A stretch of 64,000 nucleotides of DNA from Amycolatopsis bartoniae (GCF_014191255.1 NZ_JACHWH010000001.1:1674001-1738000), one strand, 5' to 3'; shown: positions 55,749-64,000, counted from the stretch's first letter. Notes: generated by a model from the sequence alone, not told the origin. Numbers and translations are program-made.

Positions 55749-57098
55749 TCACCAGGGCTGCTGCGGGGGCTGGCCGGGCTGCTGGGGCGGCTGGCCGTAG
55801 GGGCCGGGCTGCCCGTACGGACCCGGCTGCTGCCCGTAGGGGTTGGGCGGCTGCGGGAACCCGCCGCTGGTCGGGGCGGGACCGCCGGGCTGCTGGCCGT
55901 AGGGGCCGGGCTGGCCGAAGCCACCGCTGGGCGGGCCGTAGGGGTTCGGCTGCCCGGGCGGGCCGTACGGACCCGGCTGCTGCTGGCCGGGGAAGCCGCC
56001 GTGCGGCGGACCGCCGAAGCCGCCAGGAGCGCCGAAGCCACCAGGAGCGCCGGGGCCACCGGTCGGGCCGCCGAGGCCGACGAACTGCGCGGTGGACGGC
56101 ACGAGCGCGAGCGCGCCGATCGCGGCGAGCACGATGCCGAAGATCAGCTCGAACACGACGCGGGTCGGGCTGGCCAGCGCGGCCATGAAGATGATCGACA
56201 CGATGAGCAGCACCGCGCCGCCGCCGACGATCAGGTACGCCGAGATCTTGTTCTTCAGGAACAGCAGCACCGCGCCCGCGACGGCGGCGAGGCTGCCCAG
56301 GGCCATCAGGATCACGTAGATCCACGCCTGCGTGACCGTGCTGTCGCTCCCCGAGCTCGCCGACTCGACCGCCTGCTGGCAGATGCTCGGGTCGCCGCCC
56401 ATCTGCCGGATCTGCGACTCGCACTGGGCCACGGCGTCACTCGTCGACCCGGCACTGCCCAGGTCACCCATGAGCGTGAAGGCGAGGATGGCACCGATCA
56501 GGCCGAGCACGCCGACGACACCCGCGGCGATCCAGCCGAACAGCTGCTGCTGGTTGCCGCCACCGCCACCGGCCGGAGCACCGTAGGGCGAGCCGTAGCC
56601 CGGGGGCGGACCACCGAACCCGCCGGGCTGACCCGGCTGGCCGAAGCCCTGGGGCGGCTGGCCGTACGGGCCCGGCTGCTGCGGCTGCCCGAACCCACCC
56701 GGCTGACCGAAGCCACCGGGCTGACCCGGCTGGCCGAAGGCGCCCGGCTGCTGGCCCAGCGCGGCGGGGTTGTCCGCGGCGCTCGGCGGCGGGGCGTACG
56801 GGATGGACTGCGGGGGCTGGGCGCCCGGGGGCACGAGCTGCGTCGACTCGCTGCCCGGCTCACCCGCGCTCGCCGCACCGCCTTCGCCCTGCTCGGCGGA
56901 CTGGCCCGGCTGCACGACCTGGGTCGGCTCGGGGGTCTCGCCGAACGAGCCGCCCGGCTGCTGACCGGGCTGCACCACCTGGGTCGGCTCCGACGAGGCG
57001 AACGGACTGTCTTGCTGCGGCTGAGGACCACTCGGCGGACCCTGCGGCGGCTGTTGCCCGCCACCCCAGGGCTGGTTCGGCGGCTGCGGAGCGCTCAT
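55749..57098 (-). CDS. Pro/Gly/Gln-rich membrane protein with TQVVQPG motifs
   Basis: 449 residues. The cytoplasmic-type N-terminal 180 residues are Pro/Gln/Gly-rich and contain three related motifs: EPTQVVQPGQ twice (about 37 and 57) and ESTQLVPPG (about 84). Four transmembrane helices follow (about 187-320, LFGWIAAGVVGVLGLIGAIL, YVILMALGSLAAVAGAVLLF, AYLIVGGGAVLLIVSIIF, LIFGIVLAAIGALALV), and a Gly/Pro/Tyr-rich tail closes the protein (GGFGGPP, QPGPYGQPP repeats). The extracellular loop has two Cys. The TQVV motifs resemble phospho-Thr docking sites for FHA domains (inference). Function unknown. Confidence 0.75.
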   Translation of the reverse strand: MSAPQPPNQPWGGGQQPPQGPPSGPQPQQDSPFASSEPTQVVQPGQQPGGSFGETPEPTQVVQPGQSAEQGEGGAASAGEPGSESTQLVPPGAQPPQSIPYAPPPSAADNPAALGQQPGAFGQPGQPGGFGQPGGFGQPQQPGPYGQPPQGFGQPGQPGGFGGPPPGYGSPYGAPAGGGGGNQQQLFGWIAAGVVGVLGLIGAILAFTLMGDLGSAGSTSDAVAQCESQIRQMGGDPSICQQAVESASSGSDSTVTQAWIYVILMALGSLAAVAGAVLLFLKNKISAYLIVGGGAVLLIVSIIFMAALASPTRVVFELIFGIVLAAIGALALVPSTAQFVGLGGPTGGPGAPGGFGAPGGFGGPPHGGFPGQQQPGPYGPPGQPNPYGPPSGGFGQPGPYGQQPGGPAPTSGGFPQPPNPYGQQPGPYGQPGPYGQPPQQPGQPPQQPW

Positions 57099-57204
57099 GT
57101 GGGCCTGTAACCCCCTTGAAAAGGCTGGATGTGCTCTGGCAGCACACGCTATCGGATGACCCGGAGCAGTGCTCGTAACGCCCCGGACGAAAAGGACGAT
57201 AAAT

Positions 57205-58581
57205 CTACCCGCGCCGTCCGGCCAGGAAACCGAGCAGATCGTGCCGGGTCACCACGCCCGCGGGCTTGCCGTCGAGCAGCACCAGCGCGCCGTCCGCACC
57301 GGAAAGCGCTTTCATCGCCGCGCTGACCTGTTCGCTCGCGCCGATGGTCGGCAGCGGCGGCGACATGTGCTGTTCCAGCCGGTCGGCGAGGTTGGCCTTG
57401 CCGGTGAACAGCGCTTCCAGCAGGTCCCGCTCGATCACCGCGCCGACCACCTCGGCCGCCATCACCGGCGGTTCCGCGCTGACCACGGGCATCTGGCTGA
57501 CGTCGAACTCCGAGAGGATCGCCACCGCCTCGGCGACGGTCTCGTTCGGGTGCGTGTGGACCAGGTCGGGCAGCGCGCCGGTCTTCGCCTTGAGCACGTC
57601 GCCGACCGTGGCGCCGGAGCTGTCGGGCGAAAGGAAGCCGAACGACGACATCCACTGGTCGTTGAACACCTTGCCGAGGTAGCCGCGGCCGCCGTCGGGC
57701 AGCAGCACGACCACCACGTCGTCCGGCCCGAGCCGCTGGGCCAGCCGCAGCGCCGCCGCGACCGCCATCCCGCACGAGCCGCCGACCAGCAGCCCCTCTT
57801 CGAGCGCGAGGCGGCGCGTGATGTCGAACGACTCGGCGTCGGAGACCGCGATGATCTCGTCGGCGACACCACGGTCGTAGGTCTCCGGCCAGAAGTCCTC
57901 GCCGACGCCCTCGACGAGGTACGGGCGGCCGGTGCCGCCGGAGTACACGGAGCCCTCCGGGTCGGCGCCGACGACGGCGACCTTCCCGTCGGAGACCTCC
58001 TTGAGGTAGCGCCCGGTGCCGGAGATGGTGCCGCCGGTGCCGACGCCGGCGACGAAGTGCGTGATGCGGCCGTCGGTCTGCCGCCAGATCTCCGGGCCCG
58101 TCGAGTGGTAGTGGCTCGCGGGGTTCTCCGGGTTGGCGTACTGGTTCGGCTTCCAGGCGCCGTCGATCTCCTTCACCAGCCGGTCGGAGACCGAGTAGTA
58201 GGAGTCGGGGTGCTCGGGCGGGACGGCTGTCGGGCACACCACGACGCGGGCGCCGTACGCCTTGAGCACGTTGCGCTTGTCCTCGCTGACCTTGTCCGGG
58301 CAGACGAACACGCACTGGTACCCCTTGCGCTGGGCGACCATCGCCAGCCCGACGCCGGTGTTGCCCGAGGTCGGCTCGACGATGGTGCCGCCGGGCTTCA
58401 GCAGCCCGGCCGCCTCGGCGGCCTCGACCATGCGCAGCGCGATGCGGTCCTTCACGCTGCCGCCCGGGTTGAGGTACTCGACCTTGGCCAGCACCAGCGG
58501 CTGCAGTCCCTCGGTGAGCGCGTTGAGCTTGACCAGCGGGGTGTTGCCGACGAGGTCGACGACGTGCTCGTAGTACTCCAC
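57205..58581 (-). CDS. cbs: Cystathionine beta-synthase
   Basis: 458 residues. PLP-lysine motif NPGGSVKDRIALRMVE (about residue 40), PTSGNTGVGLA, GVGTGGTISGTGRYLKE and two C-terminal CBS domains (about 330-455). Condenses serine and homocysteine to cystathionine, which with MetB gives a full transsulfuration route. GTG at 58581 with TAGGCT six bp upstream (leaderless). Syntenic with Rv1077. Confidence 0.93.
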   Translation of the reverse strand: MEYYEHVVDLVGNTPLVKLNALTEGLQPLVLAKVEYLNPGGSVKDRIALRMVEAAEAAGLLKPGGTIVEPTSGNTGVGLAMVAQRKGYQCVFVCPDKVSEDKRNVLKAYGARVVVCPTAVPPEHPDSYYSVSDRLVKEIDGAWKPNQYANPENPASHYHSTGPEIWRQTDGRITHFVAGVGTGGTISGTGRYLKEVSDGKVAVVGADPEGSVYSGGTGRPYLVEGVGEDFWPETYDRGVADEIIAVSDAESFDITRRLALEEGLLVGGSCGMAVAAALRLAQRLGPDDVVVVLLPDGGRGYLGKVFNDQWMSSFGFLSPDSSGATVGDVLKAKTGALPDLVHTHPNETVAEAVAILSEFDVSQMPVVSAEPPVMAAEVVGAVIERDLLEALFTGKANLADRLEQHMSPPLPTIGASEQVSAAMKALSGADGALVLLDGKPAGVVTRHDLLGFLAGRRG

Positions 58582-58587
58582 GCGGTT

Positions 58588-58593
58588 AGCCTA
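58588..58593 (-). promoter_or_regulatory. Probable leaderless -10 of cbs
   Basis: TAGGCT on the minus strand, six bases before the GTG start. Confidence 0.5.
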
Positions 58594-58688
58594 CGTGGTG
58601 CGTATCGCGTTGGGGTTTGCCCGCGTACGTGCAGCGGGCAGGATATGGGTAAGCACGCGCTTAGCCAGACCCGAAGGAGTGTCCCGCC

Positions 58689-59909
58689 ATGCCAGAAGCC
58701 GTCATCGTCGCCACCGCCCGCTCGCCCATCGGACGGGCGGGCAAGGGCTCGCTGGTCGACATGCGCCCGGACGACCTGGTCGCCCAGATGATCCGCGCCG
58801 CGCTGGACAAGGTGCCCCAGCTCGACCCGAAGGACATCGACGACCTCATGCTGGGCTGCGGCCTGCCCGGCGGGGAGCAGGGCTTCAACATGGGCCGCGC
58901 CGTCGCCGTGGAGCTGGGCTACGACCACCTGCCCGGCTGCACGGTCACCCGTTACTGCTCCTCCAGCCTGCAGACCACCCGGATGGCGCTGCACGCAATC
59001 AAGGCCGGCGAGGGTGACGTCTTCATCTCGGCGGGTGTCGAGACCGTGTCCCGGTTCGCGAAGGGCAGTTCGGACTCGTGGCCGGACACGCACAACCCGC
59101 TGTTCGCCGAGGCCGAGGCGCGCACCGCGAAGACCGCCGCCGAGGGCGCGGACACCTGGGTGGACCCGCGCGAGAACGGCCAGGTGCCCGACGTCTACAT
59201 CGCGATGGGCCAGACCGCCGAGAACCTGGCGCGGCTGAAGAACGTCTCCCGCGAGGAGATGGACGAGTTCGGCGTGCGGTCGCAGAACCTCGCCGAGAAG
59301 GCCATCGCGGACGGCTTCTGGGCGAAGGACATCACGCCGGTCACGCTGCCGGATGGCACCGTGCTCAGCAAGGACGACGGTCCGCGGCCGGGCGTCACGC
59401 TGGAGGGTGTGTCCGGGCTCAAGCCGGTGTTCCGGCCCGACGGCCGGGTGACCGCGGCCAACTGCTGCCCGCTCAACGACGGTGCCGCCGCCGTGATCGT
59501 CATGTCCGACACGAAGGCGAAGGAGCTGGGCCTGACCCCGCTCGCGCGCGTCGTGTCGACCGGTGTGTCCGGGCTGTCGCCGGAGATCATGGGCTACGGG
59601 CCGGTCGAGGCGTCGCAGAAGGCGCTGGCGAAGGCCGGGCTGTCGATCGGCGACATCGACCTGGTGGAGATCAACGAGGCGTTCGCCGCGCAGGTCATCC
59701 CGTCGTACAAGGACCTGGGCATCGACATCGACCGGCTGAACGTCAACGGCGGCGCGATCGCCGTCGGCCACCCGTTCGGCATGACCGGCGCCCGCATCAC
59801 CTCGACGCTCATCAACTCGCTGCAGCACCACGACAAGCAGTGGGGTCTGGAGACGATGTGCGTCGGCGGCGGTCAGGGCATGGCGATGGTGCTGGAGCGC
59901 CTGAGCTGA
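58689..59909 (+). CDS. Acetyl-CoA C-acyltransferase (thiolase, FadA3-like)
   Basis: 406 residues. Active-site Cys in TVTRYCSSSLQTTRM (about residue 94), VNGGAIAVGHPFGMTGAR (His) and CVGGGQGMAM (second Cys) mark thiolases. Cleaves or condenses acyl-CoA in beta-oxidation. AAGGAG lies before the ATG. Rv1074c (fadA3) is the syntenic gene. A perfect 12-bp terminator follows. Confidence 0.93.
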   Translation: MPEAVIVATARSPIGRAGKGSLVDMRPDDLVAQMIRAALDKVPQLDPKDIDDLMLGCGLPGGEQGFNMGRAVAVELGYDHLPGCTVTRYCSSSLQTTRMALHAIKAGEGDVFISAGVETVSRFAKGSSDSWPDTHNPLFAEAEARTAKTAAEGADTWVDPRENGQVPDVYIAMGQTAENLARLKNVSREEMDEFGVRSQNLAEKAIADGFWAKDITPVTLPDGTVLSKDDGPRPGVTLEGVSGLKPVFRPDGRVTAANCCPLNDGAAAVIVMSDTKAKELGLTPLARVVSTGVSGLSPEIMGYGPVEASQKALAKAGLSIGDIDLVEINEAFAAQVIPSYKDLGIDIDRLNVNGGAIAVGHPFGMTGARITSTLINSLQHHDKQWGLETMCVGGGQGMAMVLERLS

Positions 59910-59915
59910 TCCGGC

Positions 59916-59945
59916 GGTGGGGCGGGGCGGTTTCCCCGCCCCACC
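59916..59945. terminator. Bidirectional terminator after the thiolase
   Basis: GGTGGGGCGGGG and CCCCGCCCCACC form a 12-bp stem with loop CGGTTT, between the thiolase stop and the convergent LppU-like gene. Confidence 0.85.
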
Positions 59946-59949
59946 GAGG

Positions 59950-60798
59950 TCAGGCGTGGTTGCTGTCGGTGAGGCAGAACGTGGTGGACGGCTGGGAGTA
60001 CTTCAGGGCGGCGTCCGCGTCGGTGTCCTGGCAGGCGGATTCGTCGGCCGTGCCGGTGATGACCTTGACGATCCTGACCTCCGCGGCCGGGTCACCGCAG
60101 TCGACGCGCTGGTAGCCCTTCGTCAGGTCCGTGACGTTGGACAGGCACTCGCCCTCGCGGACGTTGGGCATGAGGCAGAGCTTGTACGAGTTGTCGCCCT
60201 CGACCCAGTACTTGTCGTAGTCGCCGGCGGGGCAGTCGCTGACGTCGTCCTCGAGCCGGACGGCGATCTTGACGTTCGCGGTCTGGTCGGTGCAGTCGAC
60301 CTTCTTGGGCTCGACGTTGTCCTTGAACTCCTTGATGCTCAGGCACTCGCCGACGGCCGCGCGGTCCGGGGAGCTCTGGGACGAGATGATCCCGGTGATC
60401 ACCGCCACCACCACGACCACCACGGGAATCGCGATGCGCAGCCAGACCCACTTGCTCCGCTTCGCCCGCTGTACCGGCACGCCGGGCGGAGGCCCGAATG
60501 CGCCGGGCGGGTAGGCGCCGGGCTGACCGGGCGGTGGCCCGTAGGGCGGGCCACCGGGCGCCGACTGGGCGTAGGCGGGCTGTCCCGGTGGCGGCCCGTA
60601 GGGCGCCGCCGCACCGGGCTGACCGGGGATCGGGCCGGGCTGACCGGGGACGCCTGGCTGACCAGCCGCCTCGCCCGGCTGACCCGGGGCCACGCCCGGG
60701 TGACCGGCGGGAAGCCCCTGGGCGGGCGTGCCGGACTGCTCCGGCGGGGCGAAGGGATTCGGCTGGCCGTCCTGCCCCGGCTGCGGGGGAACGCTCAC
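59950..60798 (-). CDS. LppU/SCO3897-like exported protein with Pro-rich N-terminus
   Basis: 282 residues from the GTG at 60798. About 105 Pro/Gly/Gln-rich residues are followed by one transmembrane helix (LRIAIPVVVVVVAVITGII) and a Cys-rich extracytoplasmic domain with GECLS, KKVDC, DCPAGDYDKYW, LCLMPN, EGECLSN, RVDCG, ACQDTD and TFCLTD. Eight Cys could give four disulfides. Resembles actinobacterial LppU and septum-formation-type proteins, function unknown. Confidence 0.75.
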   Translation of the reverse strand: MSVPPQPGQDGQPNPFAPPEQSGTPAQGLPAGHPGVAPGQPGEAAGQPGVPGQPGPIPGQPGAAAPYGPPPGQPAYAQSAPGGPPYGPPPGQPGAYPPGAFGPPPGVPVQRAKRSKWVWLRIAIPVVVVVVAVITGIISSQSSPDRAAVGECLSIKEFKDNVEPKKVDCTDQTANVKIAVRLEDDVSDCPAGDYDKYWVEGDNSYKLCLMPNVREGECLSNVTDLTKGYQRVDCGDPAAEVRIVKVITGTADESACQDTDADAALKYSQPSTTFCLTDSNHA

Positions 60799-60883
60799 AC
60801 TGACCTCACAGAAGTGAAAAACGATGATTACTCGCATCTAACACTGTGTGATCAACAAGAGGGACCGAATCGCTGAAATGGGT

Positions 60884-60929
60884 GGCAAAAACAGCAGGGG
60901 ACGCCCGGATCGTTACCGAGCGTCCCCTG
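60884..60929 (-). terminator. Terminator downstream of the Bax-inhibitor-1 gene
   Basis: CAGGGGACGC (60895-60904) and GCGTCCCCTG (60920-60929) form a 10-bp stem; on the minus strand it is followed by CTGTTTTTGCC, a good T-run. It lies 15 bp after the stop codon. Confidence 0.85.
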
Positions 60930-60944
60930 TTCTCGCAACAGTCG

Positions 60945-61775
60945 CTAGTCGTTCTGCAGGTACGACAGCAGCCGCAGGATCTCGAGGTACAGCCAGACCA
61001 GCGTGGTCATCAGACCGAACGCCGCGAACCACGCCCACTTCGCCGGCATGCCCTCGCGGATCATCCGGTCGGCCATGTCGAAGTCGAGCAGGAAGTTGAA
61101 CGCCGCGATGCCGATCACCACGAGGCTGAAGATGATCGCGAGCGGCCCGCCGTCACGCAGGCCCATGTTGACGTGGAACAGCGAGAGCACGAGGTTGGCG
61201 AGCATCAGGATCGCGGCGCCCGCGGTGGCCCCGATGATCCACTTCGTGAGCTTCGGCGTGACCTTGACCGCGCCGGTCTTGTAGACCACCAGCATCGCGA
61301 CGAACACGCCCGCGGTGCCGAGGATGGCCTGCAGCGCGATACCCGGGTAGATCATCTCGAACAGCCCGGTGATGGCGCCGAGGAACACGCCCTCCGCCGC
61401 CGAGTACACCAGCGTCATGGGGCCACTGGGCTTCTGGCGGAAGATCATCACCAGCGACAGCGCGAGGCCGACGAGCATGGCCACGACCATCACGCCGAGC
61501 ACCGGGCCCAGCGCCCTGGCGTCCGCCTGACCCTGCGCCCATATCGCGGCGATGACACCCGTGACCAGCGCGGTCGCGAGCGAAAGCCCCGTCTTGATGA
61601 CGACGTCGTCCACCGTCATCGGGCGGTCGCCCGACCCGGTGCGCGTCGGCGGCGGGCCGTAGCCGGGGATGCCGCCCTGCGGCTGGTTGAAGCCTACGTT
61701 CGGCCCGTACTGGCCGTAGCCCGCGCCACCGCCCACCGGCAGATTGCGGAACGCGGGGTTGCTCGTGGAACGCAC
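60945..61775 (-). CDS. Bax inhibitor-1/YccA-family membrane protein
   Basis: 276 residues. About 50 Gly/Pro/Tyr-rich N-terminal residues, then seven transmembrane helices (for example TGLSLATALVTGVIAAIWA and LVYSAAEGVFLGAITGLFEMI). The DUF4231/BI-1 fold with the conserved late DFDMAD motif forms a pH-sensitive ion leak in homologues. GTG at 61775 with AGGAGG before it. The same family in actinobacteria often lies near LppU-like genes. Confidence 0.9.
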   Translation of the reverse strand: MRSTSNPAFRNLPVGGGAGYGQYGPNVGFNQPQGGIPGYGPPPTRTGSGDRPMTVDDVVIKTGLSLATALVTGVIAAIWAQGQADARALGPVLGVMVVAMLVGLALSLVMIFRQKPSGPMTLVYSAAEGVFLGAITGLFEMIYPGIALQAILGTAGVFVAMLVVYKTGAVKVTPKLTKWIIGATAGAAILMLANLVLSLFHVNMGLRDGGPLAIIFSLVVIGIAAFNFLLDFDMADRMIREGMPAKWAWFAAFGLMTTLVWLYLEILRLLSYLQND

Positions 61776-61845
61776 CTTGATCCTCCTGGATCTCCTGGCA
61801 CCTGCATGGGGTTCAACGGCGGAGACCGCCGTCCGGTTCCCGTCG

Positions 61846-61863
61846 GGTAAAGAAAACTTTACC
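61846..61863. promoter_or_regulatory. Palindrome GGTAAAG-AAAA-CTTTACC in a divergent gap
   Basis: A perfect inverted repeat with 7-bp arms, between the Bax-inhibitor-1 gene and the thioester surface protein gene. AT-rich in an otherwise GC-rich region, so it is a likely operator or part of a promoter. Confidence 0.45.
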
Positions 61864-62022
61864 GAACTCCCGGAGGCGCTTCCGCGAGGACGCTACTCAT
61901 AACCAGCGCGAATCACGACTTCGGCCGATTGTCCCCATGTCACTTCCAGGCGACCCTCACATGGGGTGCCCGCCCGGTCACCCGAGCAAGTCGGGGACGA
62001 TACGTGAAGGAGCCGGCACCCC

Positions 62023-63417
62023 ATGGGCAGAACGCGTGCCCTTCTGGCGGTACTCGCCGCCTGCCTCCTGTCGGTGCTCACGGCCGTTCCGGCGGCCGCG
62101 GCCTACCAGGAGCAGACGGGCCATCTGGTCACGCCGGGACAGCCGTACGGCGGCAAGTCCCGGTCCGGCGACTGGCTGGGGTCGTACCTCGTCAACGGCA
62201 AGCAGGTCTTCTGTGTGCAGTTCGAGTACAAGGCCCCGGACACCGACGAGCAGTACCAGCCCGGTGACGAGCTGCGCACCAAGTGGGGCGACCCGCTGTC
62301 CCCTGACGTCTCGGCCGACATCTCGTACCTGCTGCTGCGCTACGGCGACACGAAGAACCCGGACCAGGCCGCCGCGCTCGCGCACCTGCTGCATTCGTGG
62401 ACGTCGCCGCCGCGCCAGGGGCACGACGACCTCAACCCGAACAACGACTTCCGCCACATCGCCTACGACGCGCCGTTCCACCTGGCGAAGCTGCCCGCGG
62501 CCGCGCAGCAGGCGGTGCGGGCCCTGACGGCGGACGCCGAGGCCAACCGCGGCCCGTGGACGGCCGAGATCACCGCGCCGAGGGCCGACCAGCTGATCGG
62601 CACGGCGGGCGAGTGGACCGTGACGGTGCGCAACGCCAAGGGCAAGGGCATGGCGGACGTCCCCGTCACGCTCCAGCTCACCGGCGCCGCGCTGGCGGAC
62701 GGTGGGAAGAAGGCCGCGGTGACCACGGGCGACGACGGCACGGCGACGGTGAAGATCACGCCCACGGCGGCCGATCCGCAGGTGACGGCCACGCTCTCCG
62801 CCCCGGCGGACAAGCCGTACGTGCAGGCGCCGGTCGACGTCGACACCCAGCGCGTGGTGTCCACCGGCGGCGAGAAGGAGCTGACCGCGAAGGCCGGTGC
62901 GAAGGCGAGCACCAAGCCCGGCTCGGTGCAGGTCACGAAGCTCGACGCGCAGAGCGGCAAGGGCATCAGCGGCGTGGCGCTGCGGCTGACGGCCAAGGAC
63001 CACACGGCGCCCGCGAAGGACCAGGACGGCAAGCCGCTGACCGGTCCCGACGGGAAGCCCGCGGTGCTCACCACCGAGGGCGACGAGGGCAAGGTGACGG
63101 TCGGGAACCTGCGGACGCCGCAGGAGATCTGCGTGGTCGAGGTGAGCCCGCCGGACGGGTACGACCAGGCGTTCGACCCGGCGAACCCACCCTCGGCGTG
63201 CGGCACGGTGCAGCCCGGCGAGACGCTCGCGCTCGCGATCAGCAACGTCCCCAACCAGGTGCCCACGGCCATTCCGGCGGGTGCCGACCCGCCCACCGCG
63301 GTGCTGCACGCGAGCACCACCGTGGTCACGTCGCCGCTCGGCGTCGCGACGCTCGGTGGGCTGGCGCTCTTCGGAGCGGGGCTGGTCGGGTTCCTCGCGC
63401 GACGCCGGTTCCGGTAG
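62023..63417 (+). CDS. Cell-surface protein with thioester-like domain and CnaB domain
   Basis: 464 residues. Signal peptide (LLAVLAACLLSVLTAVPAAAA). The N-terminal domain has VFCVQ (Cys64) and NPDQAAALAHLL (Gln115), the Cys and Gln pattern of thioester-forming adhesin domains. An Ig-like/Big-1-type domain follows (about 180-270, GEWTVTVRNAKGKGMADVPVTL), then a CnaB/SpaA domain with VTKLDAQSG (isopeptide Lys) and VVEVSPPDGY (Glu, and PxGY). A C-terminal membrane helix with RRRFR tail is sortase-like, but there is no LPXTG motif. A class F sortase gene follows 2 bp later. Confidence 0.8.
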   Translation: MGRTRALLAVLAACLLSVLTAVPAAAAYQEQTGHLVTPGQPYGGKSRSGDWLGSYLVNGKQVFCVQFEYKAPDTDEQYQPGDELRTKWGDPLSPDVSADISYLLLRYGDTKNPDQAAALAHLLHSWTSPPRQGHDDLNPNNDFRHIAYDAPFHLAKLPAAAQQAVRALTADAEANRGPWTAEITAPRADQLIGTAGEWTVTVRNAKGKGMADVPVTLQLTGAALADGGKKAAVTTGDDGTATVKITPTAADPQVTATLSAPADKPYVQAPVDVDTQRVVSTGGEKELTAKAGAKASTKPGSVQVTKLDAQSGKGISGVALRLTAKDHTAPAKDQDGKPLTGPDGKPAVLTTEGDEGKVTVGNLRTPQEICVVEVSPPDGYDQAFDPANPPSACGTVQPGETLALAISNVPNQVPTAIPAGADPPTAVLHASTTVVTSPLGVATLGGLALFGAGLVGFLARRRFR

Positions 63418-63419
63418 CC

Positions 63420-64000
63420 GTGCACGGAAGGGTGGCAGGAGCGGGTCTGGTGGCGGCCGCGGCGGTGTTGCTGGCCGTTTCGACGGGAGGCGTGCTGCTT
63501 TCTCCGCCCACCGCGGCGGTGGCGGGCACGCCCCACGCGTTGCCGGTCGCCCCGGCTCCGGCCGTGATCCAGCAGACCCAGCAGGCCACCGCCTCGCCTC
63601 CCTCGCCGGTCACCACGGCACCGCCACCGGCCTCGTCCGTGGCACCGGCACCGGCCGTGGCGACGACACCGGCGCAGGCGCCGGGCACGGTGCGGCTGCC
63701 CAGTGGCAGCACGGCCCGCCTGGTCCGGCAGGAGGTCGTCGGCGGCGTGCTCCCGGTGCCCCGGAGCCTGAACGACGCGGCCTGGTGGGGCGCGGACCTC
63801 GACGCGCCACGCGGCGCCACCGTGTTCGCGGGTCACGTGAACTGGGCAGGACGGACGGGCCCGTTCGCCGAGCTGTGGACCGCGCGCATCGGCCAGGAGG
63901 TCACGGTGGTGGCGCCGGACGGGCGGCTCCTGCGGTACCGGGTGTCGCAGCTGATCAGCCTGCAGAAGGACGAGCTCCCGCACCGCGCCGTGGAGCTGTT
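63420..64000 (+). CDS. Class F sortase, 3' end cut by window
   Basis: GTG at 63420; 193 codons are visible. N-terminal signal/anchor (GAGLVAAAAVLLAVSTGGVLL), a Pro/Ala/Thr-rich stalk (about 30-95), then the catalytic domain with LPVPRSLNDAAWWGAD, the catalytic His in FAGHVNWAGRTGPFAELW, and YRVSQLISLQKDELP. The layout is that of class F actinobacterial sortases. The catalytic Cys and Arg lie beyond the edge. The gene is 2 bp after the thioester surface protein, which suggests it anchors that protein to peptidoglycan. Confidence 0.88.
   Translation, partial: MHGRVAGAGLVAAAAVLLAVSTGGVLLSPPTAAVAGTPHALPVAPAPAVIQQTQQATASPPSPVTTAPPPASSVAPAPAVATTPAQAPGTVRLPSGSTARLVRQEVVGGVLPVPRSLNDAAWWGADLDAPRGATVFAGHVNWAGRTGPFAELWTARIGQEVTVVAPDGRLLRYRVSQLISLQKDELPHRAVEL

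Overview
The window is 64 kb of very GC-rich DNA from an actinobacterium. GTG starts are frequent, stop/start overlaps of the GTGA and ATGA type are common, and many genes appear to have leaderless promoters. Mycothiol conjugate amidase, a SigC-like sigma factor, an LppU-like protein and the mycobacterial order of housekeeping genes point to the Corynebacteriales/Pseudonocardiales side of the phylum; a Pseudonocardiaceae-type genome is my best guess (inference). There is no insertion sequence, prophage, tRNA, rRNA or CRISPR array. This is mostly core chromosome.

Layout. 1-5.3 kb: a cut NUDIX gene and an OmpR-type two-component system, divergent from a LolA-like exported protein with an ABC exporter; four phased TCTCAG repeats lie between them. 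5.2-9.8 kb: a TPP-riboswitch-controlled thiamine ABC importer (thiBPQ) ending in an inositol-monophosphatase-family phosphatase. 9.9-12.3 kb: pterin dehydratase, two small membrane proteins (one a 32-residue peptide followed by a strong terminator), cytidine deaminase and YchF. 12.6-19.8 kb: a DNA repair block with an Ada-AlkA fusion, Ogt, SbcCD and an RmuC-like protein. 20-29.7 kb: a DUF6542-type membrane protein, ispH, a lipid-droplet-type protein, xseA, an unknown ORF, xseB, glpX, a secreted trypsin-like protease, a ferredoxin-NADP reductase-like flavoprotein and fumC.

29.8-33.4 kb: SigC-like ECF sigma factor, TetR regulator divergent from an EamA transporter with a clear operator pair, and an ATP-dependent DNA ligase, followed by about 450 bp of minisatellite-like repeats. 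33.9-42.4 kb: Tat-exported PHP hydrolase, aldo/keto reductase, MBL hydrolase, DUF309 protein, GuaB1, PhoH2, a cis-prenyl transferase and a hemolysin III protein. 42.4-51.2 kb: kinase, unknown helical protein, acyl-CoA oxidase-like enzyme, a conserved protein with a ribbon-helix-helix-like C-terminus facing 8-bp phased repeats, TPR protein, YyaL, small membrane protein, Mca, DUF4307 and GreA. 51.3-60 kb: Lrp and IlvA, a small exported protein, MetB, three membrane proteins, cystathionine beta-synthase and thiolase. 60-64 kb: LppU-like protein, Bax-inhibitor-1 protein, a cell-surface protein with a probable Cys-Gln thioester domain and a CnaB domain, and a class F sortase cut by the window end.

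How it fits together. MetB and Cbs form a transsulfuration pair near Mca. GlpX and FumC serve central carbon metabolism. The repair genes cluster. From memory of the Mycobacterium tuberculosis map, the stretch from ychF to thiolase contains many of the same genes as Rv1074c-Rv1112, with extra genes inserted. The most interesting uncharacterised items are the RHH-like protein with its phased repeats, the thioester/CnaB protein with sortase F, the phosphatase in the thiamine regulon, the phased repeats between the two-component system and the LolA/ABC operon, and the 32-residue peptide locus.
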